Source of the DNA: Crossaster papposus
Lineage: Eukaryota; Echinodermata; Asteroidea; Velatida; Solasteridae
Reading direction: 5' to 3'
NCBI GenBank assembly: GCA_037893245.1
Contig: JBAIAA010000437.1
Span: 853,618 to 917,617 of the forward strand
Length of the DNA: 64,000 bases
In this document: positions 33,001 through 48,000 of the stretch, piece by piece
Layout: every line of letters begins with the position of its first letter
How positions within the stretch are numbered: the first letter of the stretch is position 1
Notes under the pieces: model-generated
What the model was told of the DNA's origin: nothing
What the model saw: only the letters and a program-made list of their open reading frames with translations
Databases searched by the model: none
Program-made: the position numbers and the translations under genes

Positions 33001-36000
33001 AGTACAACAGGCCAATCTTTTCCAGTCACAAGTCTGATCAGTTGTACATGAAACTCAAGTCACAAGTTACTTGTGATACAAATATACTGTTTCCAGAAAA
33101 AAAACCGGTTTTAAAGTATTTTAAAGGAATTTTGCAGTTTTGCAGTAAATCGAAGCTCACACTGACAACAAAATCAACATCAGACAAAATGCCCTAAATC
33201 AGACGAAATGTTTAATATTGCCAATGTGGGCATTATGTGCCTTTTATGGGAAGAGTCTTTTTTCTTGAAATGTTGGAGCAACTATAAATAGCCACGCTGT
33301 CTGCAGTGCGCGTCATGACCGTCAATGGGATATAAACGGCAGGGAATTGTCGGGTCAGGAAACCAGATGACACATATGCTGGAAATGCATACAAAATTTC
33401 CGTTTTCCTTAAAATTACATCAGGTGTCATAATTTCACTTATGCTCATGACTATTTTTTACTATTACTAGTTTTGTCGGTTGCAGCTGACAATTTATAGA
33501 TGTCAGTTTCCTATCCAAACATATTTTAAAGATGGACAGAGGGACAGCTACACGACCATGTGTGTAAAATGTGACCTGTCACCACAATATGAGAGTAAAG
33601 TCGGGAAAATTTAAAATTGAGACATTGGTATTTTCAAATTCTTGAGAAAGAGAGCTTTCCAATGGTACATAACACTTGAGGGTTTTGCGATAAGTACATT
33701 TTACAGCGCTCAAGAAAGTCATGGGTCACAATAGGTGTTTGTGAGCCTACGTACTTTAAACATCTTATACAAAACACGCAAGAGATTGCAAAACAGGACA
33801 AGTAAGGTTCGGTTGAGCATAGCAATGGCTGTGTTCTAATCATTATTTTTTCTTGAAACTTTCTACCCACACAAACTATTGTATAAACAACAAAATAACA
33901 AAATTTGGAAATCGTGGGTTAGTTACGAGGACCTAATTTGCATATATAAATACTGTGTTAATAAGACCACTAATGGACTTAAATTCCAAACACTAACTAC
34001 GCAAGCACCACGCAAAATCGCAAAATTTAAGAGGTTTTCGATCATCTGATCGCACCAACAAAATAGGAATATGTCGAGGAGGACTTGGGTTTCCAAATTT
34101 TGCAAAATCTCAAAATTGGACAACCCTTCATACATGTATTTTGACCTTAGATGGATATATCTCTAAATCACATCGTCGACTTTACTCTCATATTGTTGTG
34201 ACAGGTCACAAGGGTTTGTCCAAGTTGGTTATTTTAAAAATTAAATCTATGATTATAACCACTTTTAACATTCAGAACCAACTTTGTTTGTTTGGCATTA
34301 TTTGAACTATAAACTACTGTTAACACAGTCCTGCAGCCGGTTTCACTATAAAGTGCGTAGCTTGCGACATTTAAAAAAAGGAAGATGGATACATGTAAGT
34401 CTTACGGAACAAAAAGTTGCAGAGCTGAGCCATTTCCTTACGGACCATTTTTCTAAGATTGGCGTAGCTGCGCAACATTGTAAACAACGACGACTGTTTG
34501 TGTATACATGTATGTGTGTTCTTTCACAAGATCATCATTGAATCACAGTGACCTCCGCCTGCCATTTTGAAAATTGTTTCGCAAGTTGCGCAATAAATTC
34601 TGGCGCAAGCGGACTTGTGCAATTGCGTAAAGGTTTGTGTAATAGGCTGCTAATCCTCCCATAGATCTCAGAAGAAAAAATAGCTAGATCGGAAGCTCGT
34701 GTGCGCGTGCTGTTCACTGTGCATGAAATGTTCTTCTTGTGCATACACAGCACTACTACGAACAACGCTAACGTACGATCAATTACGAAATGTATGTATT
34801 TTCAACATATGCACGCATGCACCCACTACAAACCAAATTATCAATGCTTATTTGAAATCCTGTTCACATGACTAATGGCGGCGCCCGGGAAAAATACACA
34901 AAGTATATACGCGCTCCCAATCTAGTTATTTATTCTTCTGATATCTACATGGATCCTCCAATTTCAATACAATTTGGGGGCACAGCCTTGGGGGTTAGGG
35001 TTATAGTTCACACTGCTTTATTTACAACCTTCATTTTTGTGCACCACCAAATTTCCCAGTATTTCTGCATCTTTATTTATCAAGGATACATCGGGCAGCC
35101 GGTAAGCACAGATGGTTTTTTTCTGTCGGCACTACCAGCTGTTGACATGGCAACCCTGCTGGCCGGACTACGAGAGCGATCGCCACTGCCAGCTACATGC
35201 CTGCAAAGATCATAACGCAATCGAACGACTCTTTTAAAATTTCCATCTTTAGAAAATACAGGTTCTACTGATCATGGCCAGAGGTATTCAAGCAGACCCA
35301 GATGATAAAGTAGAAGAAAAGTAAGATCAAAATGTAAAACAAAATATAGGACAAAATTATTACCTACATTGTAACATCAGGGTTCCCACATAAATCTGAA
35401 AACCAAATTCCCTGACTTTTCCAGGACTTTCCCGGACTAATTTACAATTTCCGAGACATTTAACGCCATTTGCATAGAAAAGTTGTTTGCAATTATATGA
35501 TACAATTATATGATATGAAACGCTGATGTTGGGTTAACCATTTGTTAGGTTTTGAAAATAAGTTTTCCTTCTCCTCCCCTTATATGCCACCCACTTAAAG
35601 CATCCCATCAAAAATAATCCTTGCATGATATTGGGATTCGAATACAATTTACTGTAAATCACAGCCTGGCACTTAATAATGGCTTGTAAATATACATGTA
35701 GATCTCTCTTAAAGACGACCATCTTTGTCGGAGAATTGCACATTCTACACAATCAAGCATGCGTTGTGCAGTTTGAAAAATATTCCAAACATGCGCGCTT
35801 GTTGCCCAAAATGTGTTTGAAATATGGTGCAGCCTATACGTGTCAATGCCGCTATAACAAACATCACGGAATCCACAGATTTATTTTATATATCGATCGT
35901 TTGGTACAGTGAATTTCAGCCCCTAATCCATGAAGTGTCCTCTTTAACATAAAGCACCAGTAGTTTGACATTCGGGAATTAAAACAGCCTAATTAATAAC

Positions 36001-39000
36001 GTTAATAATAAACACAGTGGATTTCTAAAAATCTGTTGACATATTTTCAACAACAACAATATGCTCGGTATTTTTGTACACAAAAATCAAGAGCCAAGAA
36101 TCGTGTTCGCTATAGACGATGTGCCCTCCGTTTACATCTGTATTCAAATGTGCCCGGAGTATGCGCATGCATCATGCTTTACATAAATATGGTTAAGAGA
36201 TGACATCAGAGGTAAACAAATTCAGGTAGATTTAGGCGGTTGCATTTTATAGTAAATATACCGTTTAACTGACCTGTCCAAAGTTTTACAACCATAGATG
36301 CCGAGAAAAGCACAAAAAACAGCGCTTGTTTTCAACCAGAGTTAAGCAGTGATTCTTATGTTATTTGTGGTGATCGGACGGCGATCGCGAATTTTTCTTC
36401 ATAAAATTCAATTTTTCAGAATAATTACAAGATATCTAGGGCAATCATTTTGCTGGATGCCTAGAATCATTATTAACTTTCAGATGAGTAATATATTTCT
36501 TAATATTTCGGTAGTAATTTTTGTTGATATCTCCAAATGGTGTATACCACCTTTAAGCAAATTGTATGTAAAACATGATGTGTGCACATACTGCTTGGCA
36601 CATTTGAATAAAGATGTAAACACGTGACGTCACAGGGCACATCGTCTATTTAGCCTAATGTTTGGTATAGGGGTGTTTGATCTAGCAGCGTTTCACTATA
36701 TATGCAAATTGACGATCAAAATGCCGATGCACATGGCCGATCTGCAGGAAATGAGGTCATTTGAGACCTATTATATAATCATTGGATCTGTTTAAACATC
36801 TAGCAAGCCTCACCCGCTGATGGTTGAAAATTTTGTGGGTGTGCCCAACTTCGACCCACCCCCGTGCTCGTCTGCCGCGTTTATCCGCACCCGCTCCCGC
36901 CTCTCCGTGGCCCGCGTGCTGGTTGAGCGACTGCTCCTGCTTGTGGACAGCGACGACCGAGTGCTGAAGGGTCGCTTCTTCGGGGACCTGACGGTCGGCG
37001 CCGAGGGCGCCCTGGCTTTAGCTGCCGGGGCCTCCCTTACAGGCAGTCCTTCCAGATCAAGACCCTCCTCACCGAGGGGTACTGTGAGGACAGCCTTGGC
37101 CGACTGCACGCCCCGTTTCCGGCGTTTGGAGCGGGCCATGGGACTGACGAGTTGCATTCCCACGGCGATGCGGTAGTGGTCCATCCAGTCCTCGCAGGCA
37201 ACCCTTAAAGACAGATGTTACGTACCGTATCATTCATTAATGGGTCACATGGCGCATGTCTAGAACCTCCCTGTGTGTGGCAATTTACTCTACAATGTAC
37301 ATACATACCACTACACAGTTTTTCTTTCCAATTAACACACAGAATGGACCCCATACAAGTTTTAAACCAAACCCAAAGGATAGAGACATCACCAATGGTT
37401 AGGCTTAAGGACCGGTATGATATTCTCCCTGTTGGCGGGACAGATGTATCTCCATACTGCAGTCTGGGCACTGGCGCGGTGATATGATACAATGACTTTG
37501 TATACAAATCTATCTTTTGGGTTTTTCTTTTGAAATTATTAATTTTAATGTAATGTGCTTTTGATCATTTTTATGGAAAAGGCGAATTATAAATATTAAA
37601 TTTGTATTATTATTAGTGTGCATATAAAGAATAAGCAGTGTGAAAGTACTTTGTAACAGTTACATGTACATGTAACTTCTTGCGCATGCGTGGCTGGCGG
37701 ACGTGTCCCATTTTTTGTTCTCCGAATGGAGCGTTTTTATCAGTTTTTATCTACTTTTTAAATGAGCATCTGCTCTTTTAATCTGTTTGATTGTGTTCTT
37801 TCAACCTTGTTGTTTCCCGTTCGTGCAATTTGTAGGAGTTTTGATGTTGATGTCTTCGTGTATTTTGTATGTATTTTATTGACTGTGATATTGTGAAACA
37901 ACCCAACCACCATAATGGATCTGCGTCATACTTTGATTTCTTGCACTTTATTCGCTGCTCGTCAGGACCTTGGACGCAACTTCTTCCCCTCAGCAAACAT
38001 GCACCATATCAAATTCCACCTCAGCAAGATGTGAAATCTACTCTCGGGTGAGTTTGTTCCATGATTTTTTGTCAAATACTCTGACTCAAATTGCTCTTAT
38101 TTTGTTAATATCTGGCGACGTCCATACAAACCCTGGTCCAAGAACAACAAAAGCAACTAAATATCCATGTGGGATTTGTGGAAAAAACGTAAACTCAAAC
38201 CATAAGGCTATGGAATGTGAGGATTGCCTAGTACGGTACCACAACAGATGCGTCGACATGAGTATACTGCCTTTATCAAGTCCATGCCCAGCATACATGT
38301 AGTTCCTACGTATGGGTGTGGTACAAGTATGGTCTACTCTACCGAACTTTACAAATTCGACCCTTTTTGTGAGCTTTGATGTTTCAAACCCTTTTAACAG
38401 TTTAAGCAGAGACTCCTCGAGTGAAAGTGATACTGCCTCTGTCTCCCAAACCACTCCCCTCTACTCATCCAGCTCGAAGAGAATTCATAGCAAACATCCA
38501 GCTGGTGCTCGCCGTGACAAACCTTTGAAGATACTTAACATAAATTTTCAGAGTGTGTGCAACAAAACAGCCCAGTTTCAGGCACTGTTAGATACCAAGG
38601 GTCCCATCATTGTTGTGGGGAATGTGTTTGGGTTAAAAGATTCCACCTTCTCCAGTGAATTCCTTCCGCAAATTACCACATTTTTCGCAATGATAGGGAG
38701 ACAACTACATGCGGTGGTGTCTTTCTGGCCTTTAAATCAAACATCATTGCGAAAGAAGAACCAGCTCTGCAACCAAATTGTGAAGCAATATAGGCAAGTA
38801 TACATATCAAGGGCAAACCAGCTCTCTACATGTACATTGGTGCTTTCTAAAGACAACACCTCAATAACACTACCCTAGATGTAAATTGCGTCAAGGAACT
38901 GGATACTGCTGTCTCCAAGATCCGGAGAAGTAGCCAAATAATCCTGGCTGGTGACTTCAACGTAGCAGACGTAAGCTGGGAAAATGTCTCCTTCATTCCT

Positions 39001-42000
39001 GGTGGTAAATACCCTACAGTGAGCAAACAGGTGATTGAGTTAGCCCACGACCAAAACCTCCATCAGATAGTGGACAAACCAACCAGGGAGGACAATATCC
39101 TAGACCTGGTGTTTACAAATGTCCCCACGATCGTACAAAACGTTGAAATCATCCCTGGCATATCAGATCATTGACATTGTGGCTGTAGATTTTTGAATAT
39201 CAGCTCAGAAAATAAAGCAACCACGCAGAAAAATATTTTTGTACAAAAAAGGTAACTTTGACAAGATTAACGAGGACCTAATTAACTATGCTGATACCAT
39301 CACTGAGGAGGTGTACAGAAACTCATCGGTAGACCAACTCTGTTCGGGTTTCAAAGATCTCCTGCTTTCTGCAATGGAGCGTTACATCCCTTAAAAAATT
39401 GTTAAACCAAATGTAAACCAGTCATGGTTCAAGCAATCCCACAAAAGAACTACATGTACAGGTATCAGGCGCAAACGTACAGCCTATAATAGTAGGACAT
39501 ACTTGTAGTCAGGTGTAGACTCTGACTGGAAACATTTTAGAAATCGTCGCCGCTCTTCAGACCGTGAATTAAGGAAGGCACAAAGCAATCACTTACACGA
39601 ACTTGGTAAAAGTCTGACAAAAAAGCAGTAATATACAAAGCCCTTTTGGAGATATATGTCAAGAGCTAAGACAAGGATCAACTGGTGTGTTAGCTCTTAA
39701 TACAACAAATGGTATTGCCACAACTCGCCTGGAAAAAGCAAATGCCCTGAACAATACATTTCAGTCCATCTTCACCAATGAAGATTGCCAAAACTTCCCC
39801 TCTACAAAGAAAGAGACTGCACCATCAATGCCCCCCATTTACGTTACTACTGAAGGTGTTTTAAAACTTTTGGAAGAACTGAAGCCACAAAAAGCACCGG
39901 GTCCTGATGATAGCATCACGCCCAATTAAGGTGTTAAAGGAGTGCGCAAACAGTATTGCGCCCCTCTTGCGCCAGATCTACCAGAAGTCCTGGGATACCG
40001 GTGAGCTGCCAGCAGACTGGCTTACGTCGAATGTGTCTCCAATCTTTAAAAAGGGAAACTGCTCCGACCCCTCAAATTACAGACCCATTTCCTTAACATC
40101 GATTCCCAATTGCAAGATTATTATTCATACCAACATGATCCACCACCTTTGAAAATATGGTCTCCTTAATGATGAACAACATGGTTTTCGCAGGGGTCGA
40201 TCTTGTGAAACCCAGTTAGCCCTTACCATCCATGATCTTGCTGAAATTGTTGACAGGCAGACGTAATATTTATGGACTTTAGCGAGGCTTTTGACCTTGT
40301 TCCTCATCAAAGACTCTTGCTAAAACTTCAACAAGCGGGGGTCACCGGATCATTACATAAATGGGTCAGCAGCTTCCTAACAAAGCGTTACCAACAAGTT
40401 GTCTTTAGAAGGAGTCGCATTATCATTTATAAGTGTTACGTCTGGCGTGCCCCAGGGTACGGTCCTTGGGCCAATGTTTTTCATCTTGAAAGGTGGGAAA
40501 GGGGGGGGGGCAAATTCAAATAGCAAGCAATCTTTTACAATCTCGCACAGTATAGTAATGCACACTTGAGTGACATTTTAGAGTCTATTTGTATTGTTTA
40601 TTGCAAAAAGAAGTACCTACATGTACATGTAGAAGTTTGACTTTAAGCATTTTAAGAATATATTCTGATAAAAAACAACTTGATTCGGGGACGAACGTTT
40701 GCTGCGTCGCATGGTCCACTAGAGCGGAATGGACAGTGTAACAGCGCTACTGTAGCGATAAAGGGGAAGCAAACAAAACGCCATTGGATTTGTCTATACC
40801 TGGTTTTCCTGGCCAGTACATTCAGCTCCTTCTCGGCCGGTATCCCGTACACTAGCCTCTCCTCAATCATCAGGCTCTTGGCAATCTCAGCCACGTGCTC
40901 CTTAAAGGCATTGGACCTGGCGGCTTTGGGGTTCAGGTGGGGCGTGCCTTTGGCCTTCCAGCGCTGGGGCTCTCGCTTGGGGGGTTTCTTGGTGACGGGA
41001 GGGGGCCTAATGCTCTCCTTGGCGGCGTTAGACTGAAAATTCTCTTCGGTTTCTAGATAACCCTGTAAAACGGGAGGAGAAGGGGGGGGGGGGGGGGGAG
41101 AAATAAAGATCGAGCAGGCTTTTGTTATACATGTAAATCAGCAGACTGTTTGCAACATTTTGCTCAGTAACAGTTTGTGTCATTTTTACGGCATTCAAAA
41201 TGAATGACAGATAAAAACATCACGAGCAAGAACACAAATATCTGTCAGCAACCGGCTCGCAACAAGCTAGGCTGAAAATATCAGGGTGTGCTACCCACAG
41301 ATGCCAACCTAAACCCGTTTCGGATCGAGAATTGTAAAACAAACAATTTCGTGCCTGGGCCCAGCCAATGTAATAATAATCCCGGCAGGAACTGGATAAA
41401 AAGCTTACTTGTTAAAATGAGATTTGAAGGTTTGCATGACAAAAAGGCAATAAGATTAGCGGTAACACCACGGTAAGGTACTTTTTAGTAAGATGTGTGG
41501 TTCTGAAGAAAAAAAATCGAGGGACCTTAACGATTCGGACAGTATGCTCTGCCCGTCGTCAGGTTACCGGGGTATTTGTTGAAAAGATATTATTCACACC
41601 TGGAATGATTCATTCTGACATGCTATCATTTTGAAGAAAATACTAAAATAATGTAATTTTGAAAGAAGCGTTTCAGATAGAGACGCATGTTGGGAAATTT
41701 CCTTTAGTAGTTGGTTTGTTATCTGCAAATGGTGGGTGCAAGTGTTCAAACACACACGCAGGCGCTATTATTATTAGTCAGTTCAGTGCGTGATGCGCAC
41801 ATATGTGACCTGTCATCACAAAATGAGCGTAAAGTCGGCAAAATAAAAAATTGAGATATGGGTATTTCTAAATTCTGTGGAAACAGAGCATTCCAATGGT
41901 ATATCACTTGGAGGTTTGATACTCTATATTTGTTTTATTTTTATTTTTTAGTCTGGAGTCTTAATACAGAGATTATGAGAAAACAGACATTTATTGCGAG

Positions 42001-45000
42001 AAATGTGTAAGAAAGGCAGAGTCAAAATTGTCTCAAAAACTTTTTTTTGTTTTTATCTGATTGTCCTGAAAAATTGGGAATTGATTGTTTGGGATTTAGT
42101 CTTTAAAAAAAACATATACATGTAATCTCAAAATCGACCACCCCTTCAAATTTTGACTTTGACTGGCCGTACTGGGAAATGACTCCGTGCAACTTTCACT
42201 CATTTTGTGATGACAGCCCAGCGAGGAAGGCAGCTGCATGGTGTGTCTAAAACTTGGTTGGCGAGTTTCGATTCAGGTACATTTTTGAATAATCGAGTTA
42301 CTGAAATTATACAAAAATGAACATCCCTACCCTAGCAAAATCAATATTCATACTTGAGACAGTTTAGCCATTCCAGTTAGTCGAGAGCCCGACACAGGGA
42401 TGCTAAACGGCTGATAAAACATGGCTCAGCAAGTTTTAAACGCTTTTTCTTTGTCATATTAAACTTTGACTTATTTTGAAGTCTGGTCCAGACCCAAATA
42501 ACTGGTTGAAACCTGACACAGTATGCCCAATACAATCAATTAGTCTGCATATTAACAGTCCCAATGCCATATATCACGCCATGTCGTTGACATCACACTA
42601 TACCAAGCAACAGGTGTAATTTGCACATCTATATCCAGATGTGACCCGCTCTGCAAAAATGAGTCTGATACATGTCGCAATATACATTTTTACGTAAAGG
42701 GCTGTTTATTGTCTCGGAGGTGATTTTTCTTTCAACAAATAATATTTTTGTTTTAAGGCATTTTGGTTTCTCCGACACCTACATGTATATTTTCAGATCT
42801 GATTGATTGAAAAGATTGTTTTGATCTCTAAACTAAATGTAAAACAGGTTTTGTCATTCTCTTACCATAGTATCAGATGAAGCACTACAATGGACCGATC
42901 CGGATTTGACCATAAGCCCCGCCCACCTTAGCAACGGCATGGCGACGCCATTACCTTGGTCAAGTTGCACACATGTACATGTACTGTACGTGTAGGCTAG
43001 GCGTAGAACACGTACAACGAAAATGTTGATTTAAACTTTTAGGCGGGGACAAAATTACTATCAGTAAGCTAGCAGGCGAACTAAAAGGATGACCATTATT
43101 TTAAGGAACGGTATGAACAGTACATGGAGGATGGTTAAGTTGCAGTTGGGGGAAATGAAGCATGCATGCATGTCAATTTGTATGGACGGTGTACAAAAAA
43201 TGTACATATCCGCATGCAAGTGTTGCTTGGTATTCACTACCGGTACTGGAATAAATCGCGTATTTTGTCATGTCACAGGATTAAACCATAGCCTAATTAA
43301 TAGACTGCTATACATGTAGAGCATTACATAGGCCCCTATCCTACCGGTACCTTAGACTGCACTGTCCTTGACTTTGACATTCCCGCCTTTCACGTCACAC
43401 GAGTTCAACGGTAATTCTCATTTTCGAGATTTGTTTTGGTATTTAACGGAAAAAAATGATGTCGTAATCCGAGTACCAGCGTGTTATTTACATATTTCAT
43501 GACCATTCATGCATATTTTTGACAATTTTTAAAACTCCATAAAGCCGTATTTTGATTGTCAAATACGGTGCTTTTTCGTACCGAAGCCATTTGTTTGTGT
43601 ACACGTTTATAACCACATGTGATAGTTTGACCGAGCTAATGGCGGACCACGCCTGTAGCAACCGTTGCTAAGTTACCTGAACAAAACTCGTAATCTTATT
43701 GGTCAATGCGCGCGTAGTGATTGACAGGCCGGATCGGTCCATTGTAAATCTTCTTTTCTTTTCCCAAAATTTCCCAAAATTGTAAAAGACCATTGCATTA
43801 CACTACAGAGTTGTGCCATATACCAAATGAAAGCTATTTCCTGCTTTTTCGTTAACACATCAGACTCATTTTTGCAGAGTGGGTCACATTTTATCCATGG
43901 GCACTAAGCACGTGATGAGGCACATACCGGTACCATTAAAATAGCCGGTGGGGTGTTCTTTAACACACGAGGTATTTTGTTGACCAAAATCATTTAGGTC
44001 ATTATTTTTTAAACATACTTGTTTAAAACCTGCCAACCATATTTCTATTCCCTAATTGATAAATTACAGTTTACATTTTACCCATTCCTATTGGTAGAGA
44101 GCTTGTCACATGGCTAGTTTTAAACAGATGGTAAAATCTGGTGTCCTCACAAGGCATGCGCAATACGACAAACAAGTGTGATTTTAGAGTCCTTAATTCA
44201 TGCTGTACTGGCAACTTATGTTCTGCGTAACATCGCGCAGTACGCGGGATACGTGCCCCAATGTCCACATTAGGGGTTAGTTTACCTCCTGGACCAATCA
44301 CGCGACGAGGATATTCAAGTAACATACTGCACCACAAAGGTACCGGTAGCTAGAGGGGTGTTTCACAAAATATGATGCATAAATGTTTAACAAAATTGTT
44401 GGAAACCTAAATTTTCAACTTTGTTTTGACTTGTTTTACAGAAAGATATAAATGGAAATAGATATGTGGTTGGCCAGTATTGAACATGTTAAACGTACGT
44501 TTAAAATCGGCTCATGGGCCTAGACATTGTTTATGCCCTTGTTTATGTCATTACCTCGTCCGGGACCATGAGCTGTTTTTAAACGTACTTTTAAAAACTG
44601 GCCAACCACATTTGTATTCCCTAATTGAAATACTAAAATGATGAAGTACGGATGGGATAAATCTCACCAAGTCTTCCTGAGTGACAGGGTCCACGGCCAT
44701 CAGCACCTGCCCCACCTGAATCTTGACGGTCTCCTTGTGGCACAGGAAGGCCAACGTCATCTGGGTGCGGTTGTAGCAGCGGAAGCTCACGTTGTGGCTC
44801 AGGTGAAAAGAGACAGGCTCGGCCATGCGCAGGTGAGGCAGGGGCCACACCCACTTGTGGACAACCACACCCACCGTATCCATAAGCATGCCCATTTTCT
44901 CGGTGCTGAGAAATCTGTTAAGGGAAGGAAGGAGGAGGGCAAGATTTAAAAAATAGAAATGTTTAAAGTTTTTGGACATGACTTATGAATCAACGGTTTG

Positions 45001-48000
45001 GAAGAAACAGAGCCAATAATATGAAAATCCTTTTGGCCCAGTTGTTCAACAGCACATACATGTACATTCGCATACATGTGTGTATCCTTGTGAAGACATC
45101 TCTTTGTTCTCGTGTACAAAATGGTTAGAAAGTCCAGCACGTTTTTCAAAATGCTCCTACCAGTATTTCAACCACAATTAATTTCCTGGGTTGAAATTTC
45201 AACCCAATATGTGACCGGCTCTTCAAAAAAGGGCATTAAGTCGCGCTGTGCAACATGTAATGGCCTACTCAAAGTTGAGAGGGTAAACATTTCATCAAAA
45301 TGTGATTTACATTTTGTGTCATAAATGACATCTTTAATACCTACAGTTTCAGATTTCATTCACAGAAATGTTAATTTTGATGAATAAAGTAGGAAAAAAT
45401 ACAATTATGTGCACATCGTTCTGTTGTAGAGCCGGCTTTTTCAAAGCATGTTTTATCAGTTTCGTAATTTGAACTCCAAGGAAGTAATCAATATGCCATC
45501 ATTACATCCAGAACGGTAGGACCGGGCTATGGAGCTCTATTAAATACCTAATGAAAGCTTACGCTGTGGGCTTTCCAACCATGTACATGTATGTATATAA
45601 CTCAATTTAAATGTTTTGTGACATAATACCCATTTGTGTGGAGTGGGTCACATACCGGTACATGTATACACTAGCTGTATCTTATCGTAACCCAAACACC
45701 AACCCTAACCCACATCCTAACTGCAGTTTTTAACACCAACCCCAACCCACATCCTAACTGTAGTTTTTAACACCAACCCTACATACTGTGTATAACCCAC
45801 ATCCTACCGGTAACTGTAGTTTTTAACACCAACCCTAACCCACATCATTCTACATGTAACTGTAGTTTTTACTTGAACACCAACCCTAACCCACATCCTA
45901 ACTGTAGTTTTTAACACCAACCCTAACCCAAATCCTAACTGTAGTTTTTAACACCAATATGTGTATACGTACCTCACATGTACCAGTTCTTCACATAAGG
46001 TACATGTACCGGTAGGTGTACATATGCACCTCGCATACTAACAAGCGTCATGAAAATTAGACTAATAGGACATGGGTTTTGTGATCAACACATTCACAAA
46101 AACTCTGTGAACATAATACCCATTTTTGTGAAACGGGTCAAATACATGTTGGAATTTGCCAGGATGGTTCCTAGTAAATTACATTAGTTTTTAGGGAGAT
46201 GGGGTAATTAACGGAAAACAGCGAAAGATAATGACGATAAACTCACCTGACCATTCCGTTGGGGTGATAGCAACTGCCTTTCCCCGTGGGCGTAAACGCG
46301 GCCAGCATGTCGTGGCTAGCGTTGTCGTTGTATACAATGGTGTAGTAGCCCGGCCTGCCAAAACCGGCCTTGCTCAGGATAATGGCCAACTTGCCTGAGG
46401 GATAGCTGTGGTGATGTGTGCAGTCAAGAATGAACGAATCAAGTATAAAAATTTTATATTTCAGAGTGAAAGCTCACAGTGCCTCCATGTATCGGTAGTA
46501 TACAATTAATCAAATATTTTTGCTGGCGTTTACAGCTTTTGTGCCTGAACTCTTCATTCGTATACTTTTTGTTATAACTTTCCTTACCATACATGTATTT
46601 GTAAAGAAATGATAAAGTACATGTACATGTAGTTGAACACTAGTGTTTTTAATGAAAAACACAATTAGACCTTTTCCCATGTCCAAAACTCAAAACTTGA
46701 CTTTTCCTGAACATTTTACTTTGGCGACATGTTTATAAATGGACATTTTAAACAGACATGACTAATTAACAGAATGTCTGATTAAAGCACAAAGTACAAA
46801 CCGATTTACGAAAAAATTGTTTTTCTGTCTTAAATCTCATCCATCCAAAATCCTCTTTGCAAATTGCAGAATTTTGCAGAATTGAGGAATTTGCAGGATT
46901 GAGGCCGTTTAGGGATTTGCCAATGGGAGTCCACTGAGGTTGTTACTTTGTACATTCACACTGCTCATGCTCTATGCACATTCTCCATAGAGCTTTAGTC
47001 AACCTTAAACAAACACAAAAATAGGGGGGGGGGGCTCTACCAAGTACCCATTTTCTAGTTGGAAATGCAAACCACCGAGGTCTAGTTAATATTGACAAGG
47101 ATACAAGACATTCATAGTTCCGTCTGGCAGTCCCGTGATCACCTTGTGCTGGGGACCGGTCCCTGCGGTCAGTGTTGCCGGAGGCAGCTTGGGCGTGATG
47201 ACCCGCCCTGCGCTGTGACTCTGCGGCTTGTTGCCGCCCCCGCGCTTGCCCCTGTACTTCTGCATGGCTTCCCGTTTGGCGTCGCCATAGTAACGAAGCA
47301 GCAGCGGCCGGTCCCGGCCTATGTCCTTCTCCCGTTGCAGCTGCTCTTTCCTGTACAATAGGAACAATTGTCTGTAACTATGGACTAATGTTGTGCAAAC
47401 CCAAACCCCAACCGAAACCGTAACTGAACCGAAACCGACTCCGGGTAAGGTCGGTTAGGAATCATTTTTCATAGTTACAGTCCAGTTAGGACGGTTTCTG
47501 TTTTGCATTTGCGATTTTCTGGTGGGGAAAATTTTTGGAATCTTGTGAAAAACCCAAAATTAACCAAAATAACCCAACAATCTAACGGTTCAGAAATTCA
47601 CGTGATATTGCAGATAGAGTCACTGTGGTCGTAACTACATTCGTACAATCGCATACGATCGTGTAAGTGGTTTGCAGTACGACGCAGTCTGTAACATGAA
47701 TGTATAGACCCACCAGCAGGTCATGTTATAATTAGGGTTTCTCATTTACATGAGGAACAGAATTTGCAAAAAATACCGTTATGGTACAATTAATGTGGGA
47801 CTACACGTACCGGTATATACATATTAAATCTTTATTGTGTTTTTACTTTATCGTGTTTTAAAGTAACATATCTATGTACATGTACATTGTATATTTAATC
47901 TGTTTATTATGTTTATTGTAACATGTACCGGTACGTAGATCGCATTTAACCAGTTCGCGCCGGGATTATTTTAACATCACTGAGCCGACGCGCGGGATTA

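Noticed and set aside
36820..37176. 118-codon plus-strand ORF
   Set aside because: Shadow of FAM194 exon 8, which has splice sites and continuous phase on the minus strand.
44633..44949. Plus- and minus-strand ORFs of 103 and 73 codons
   Set aside because: Other-frame shadows of FAM194 exon 6.
45690..45955. CRISPR-like regular repeat
   Set aside because: Units are contiguous with no unique spacers, and the DNA is eukaryotic; it is a minisatellite.
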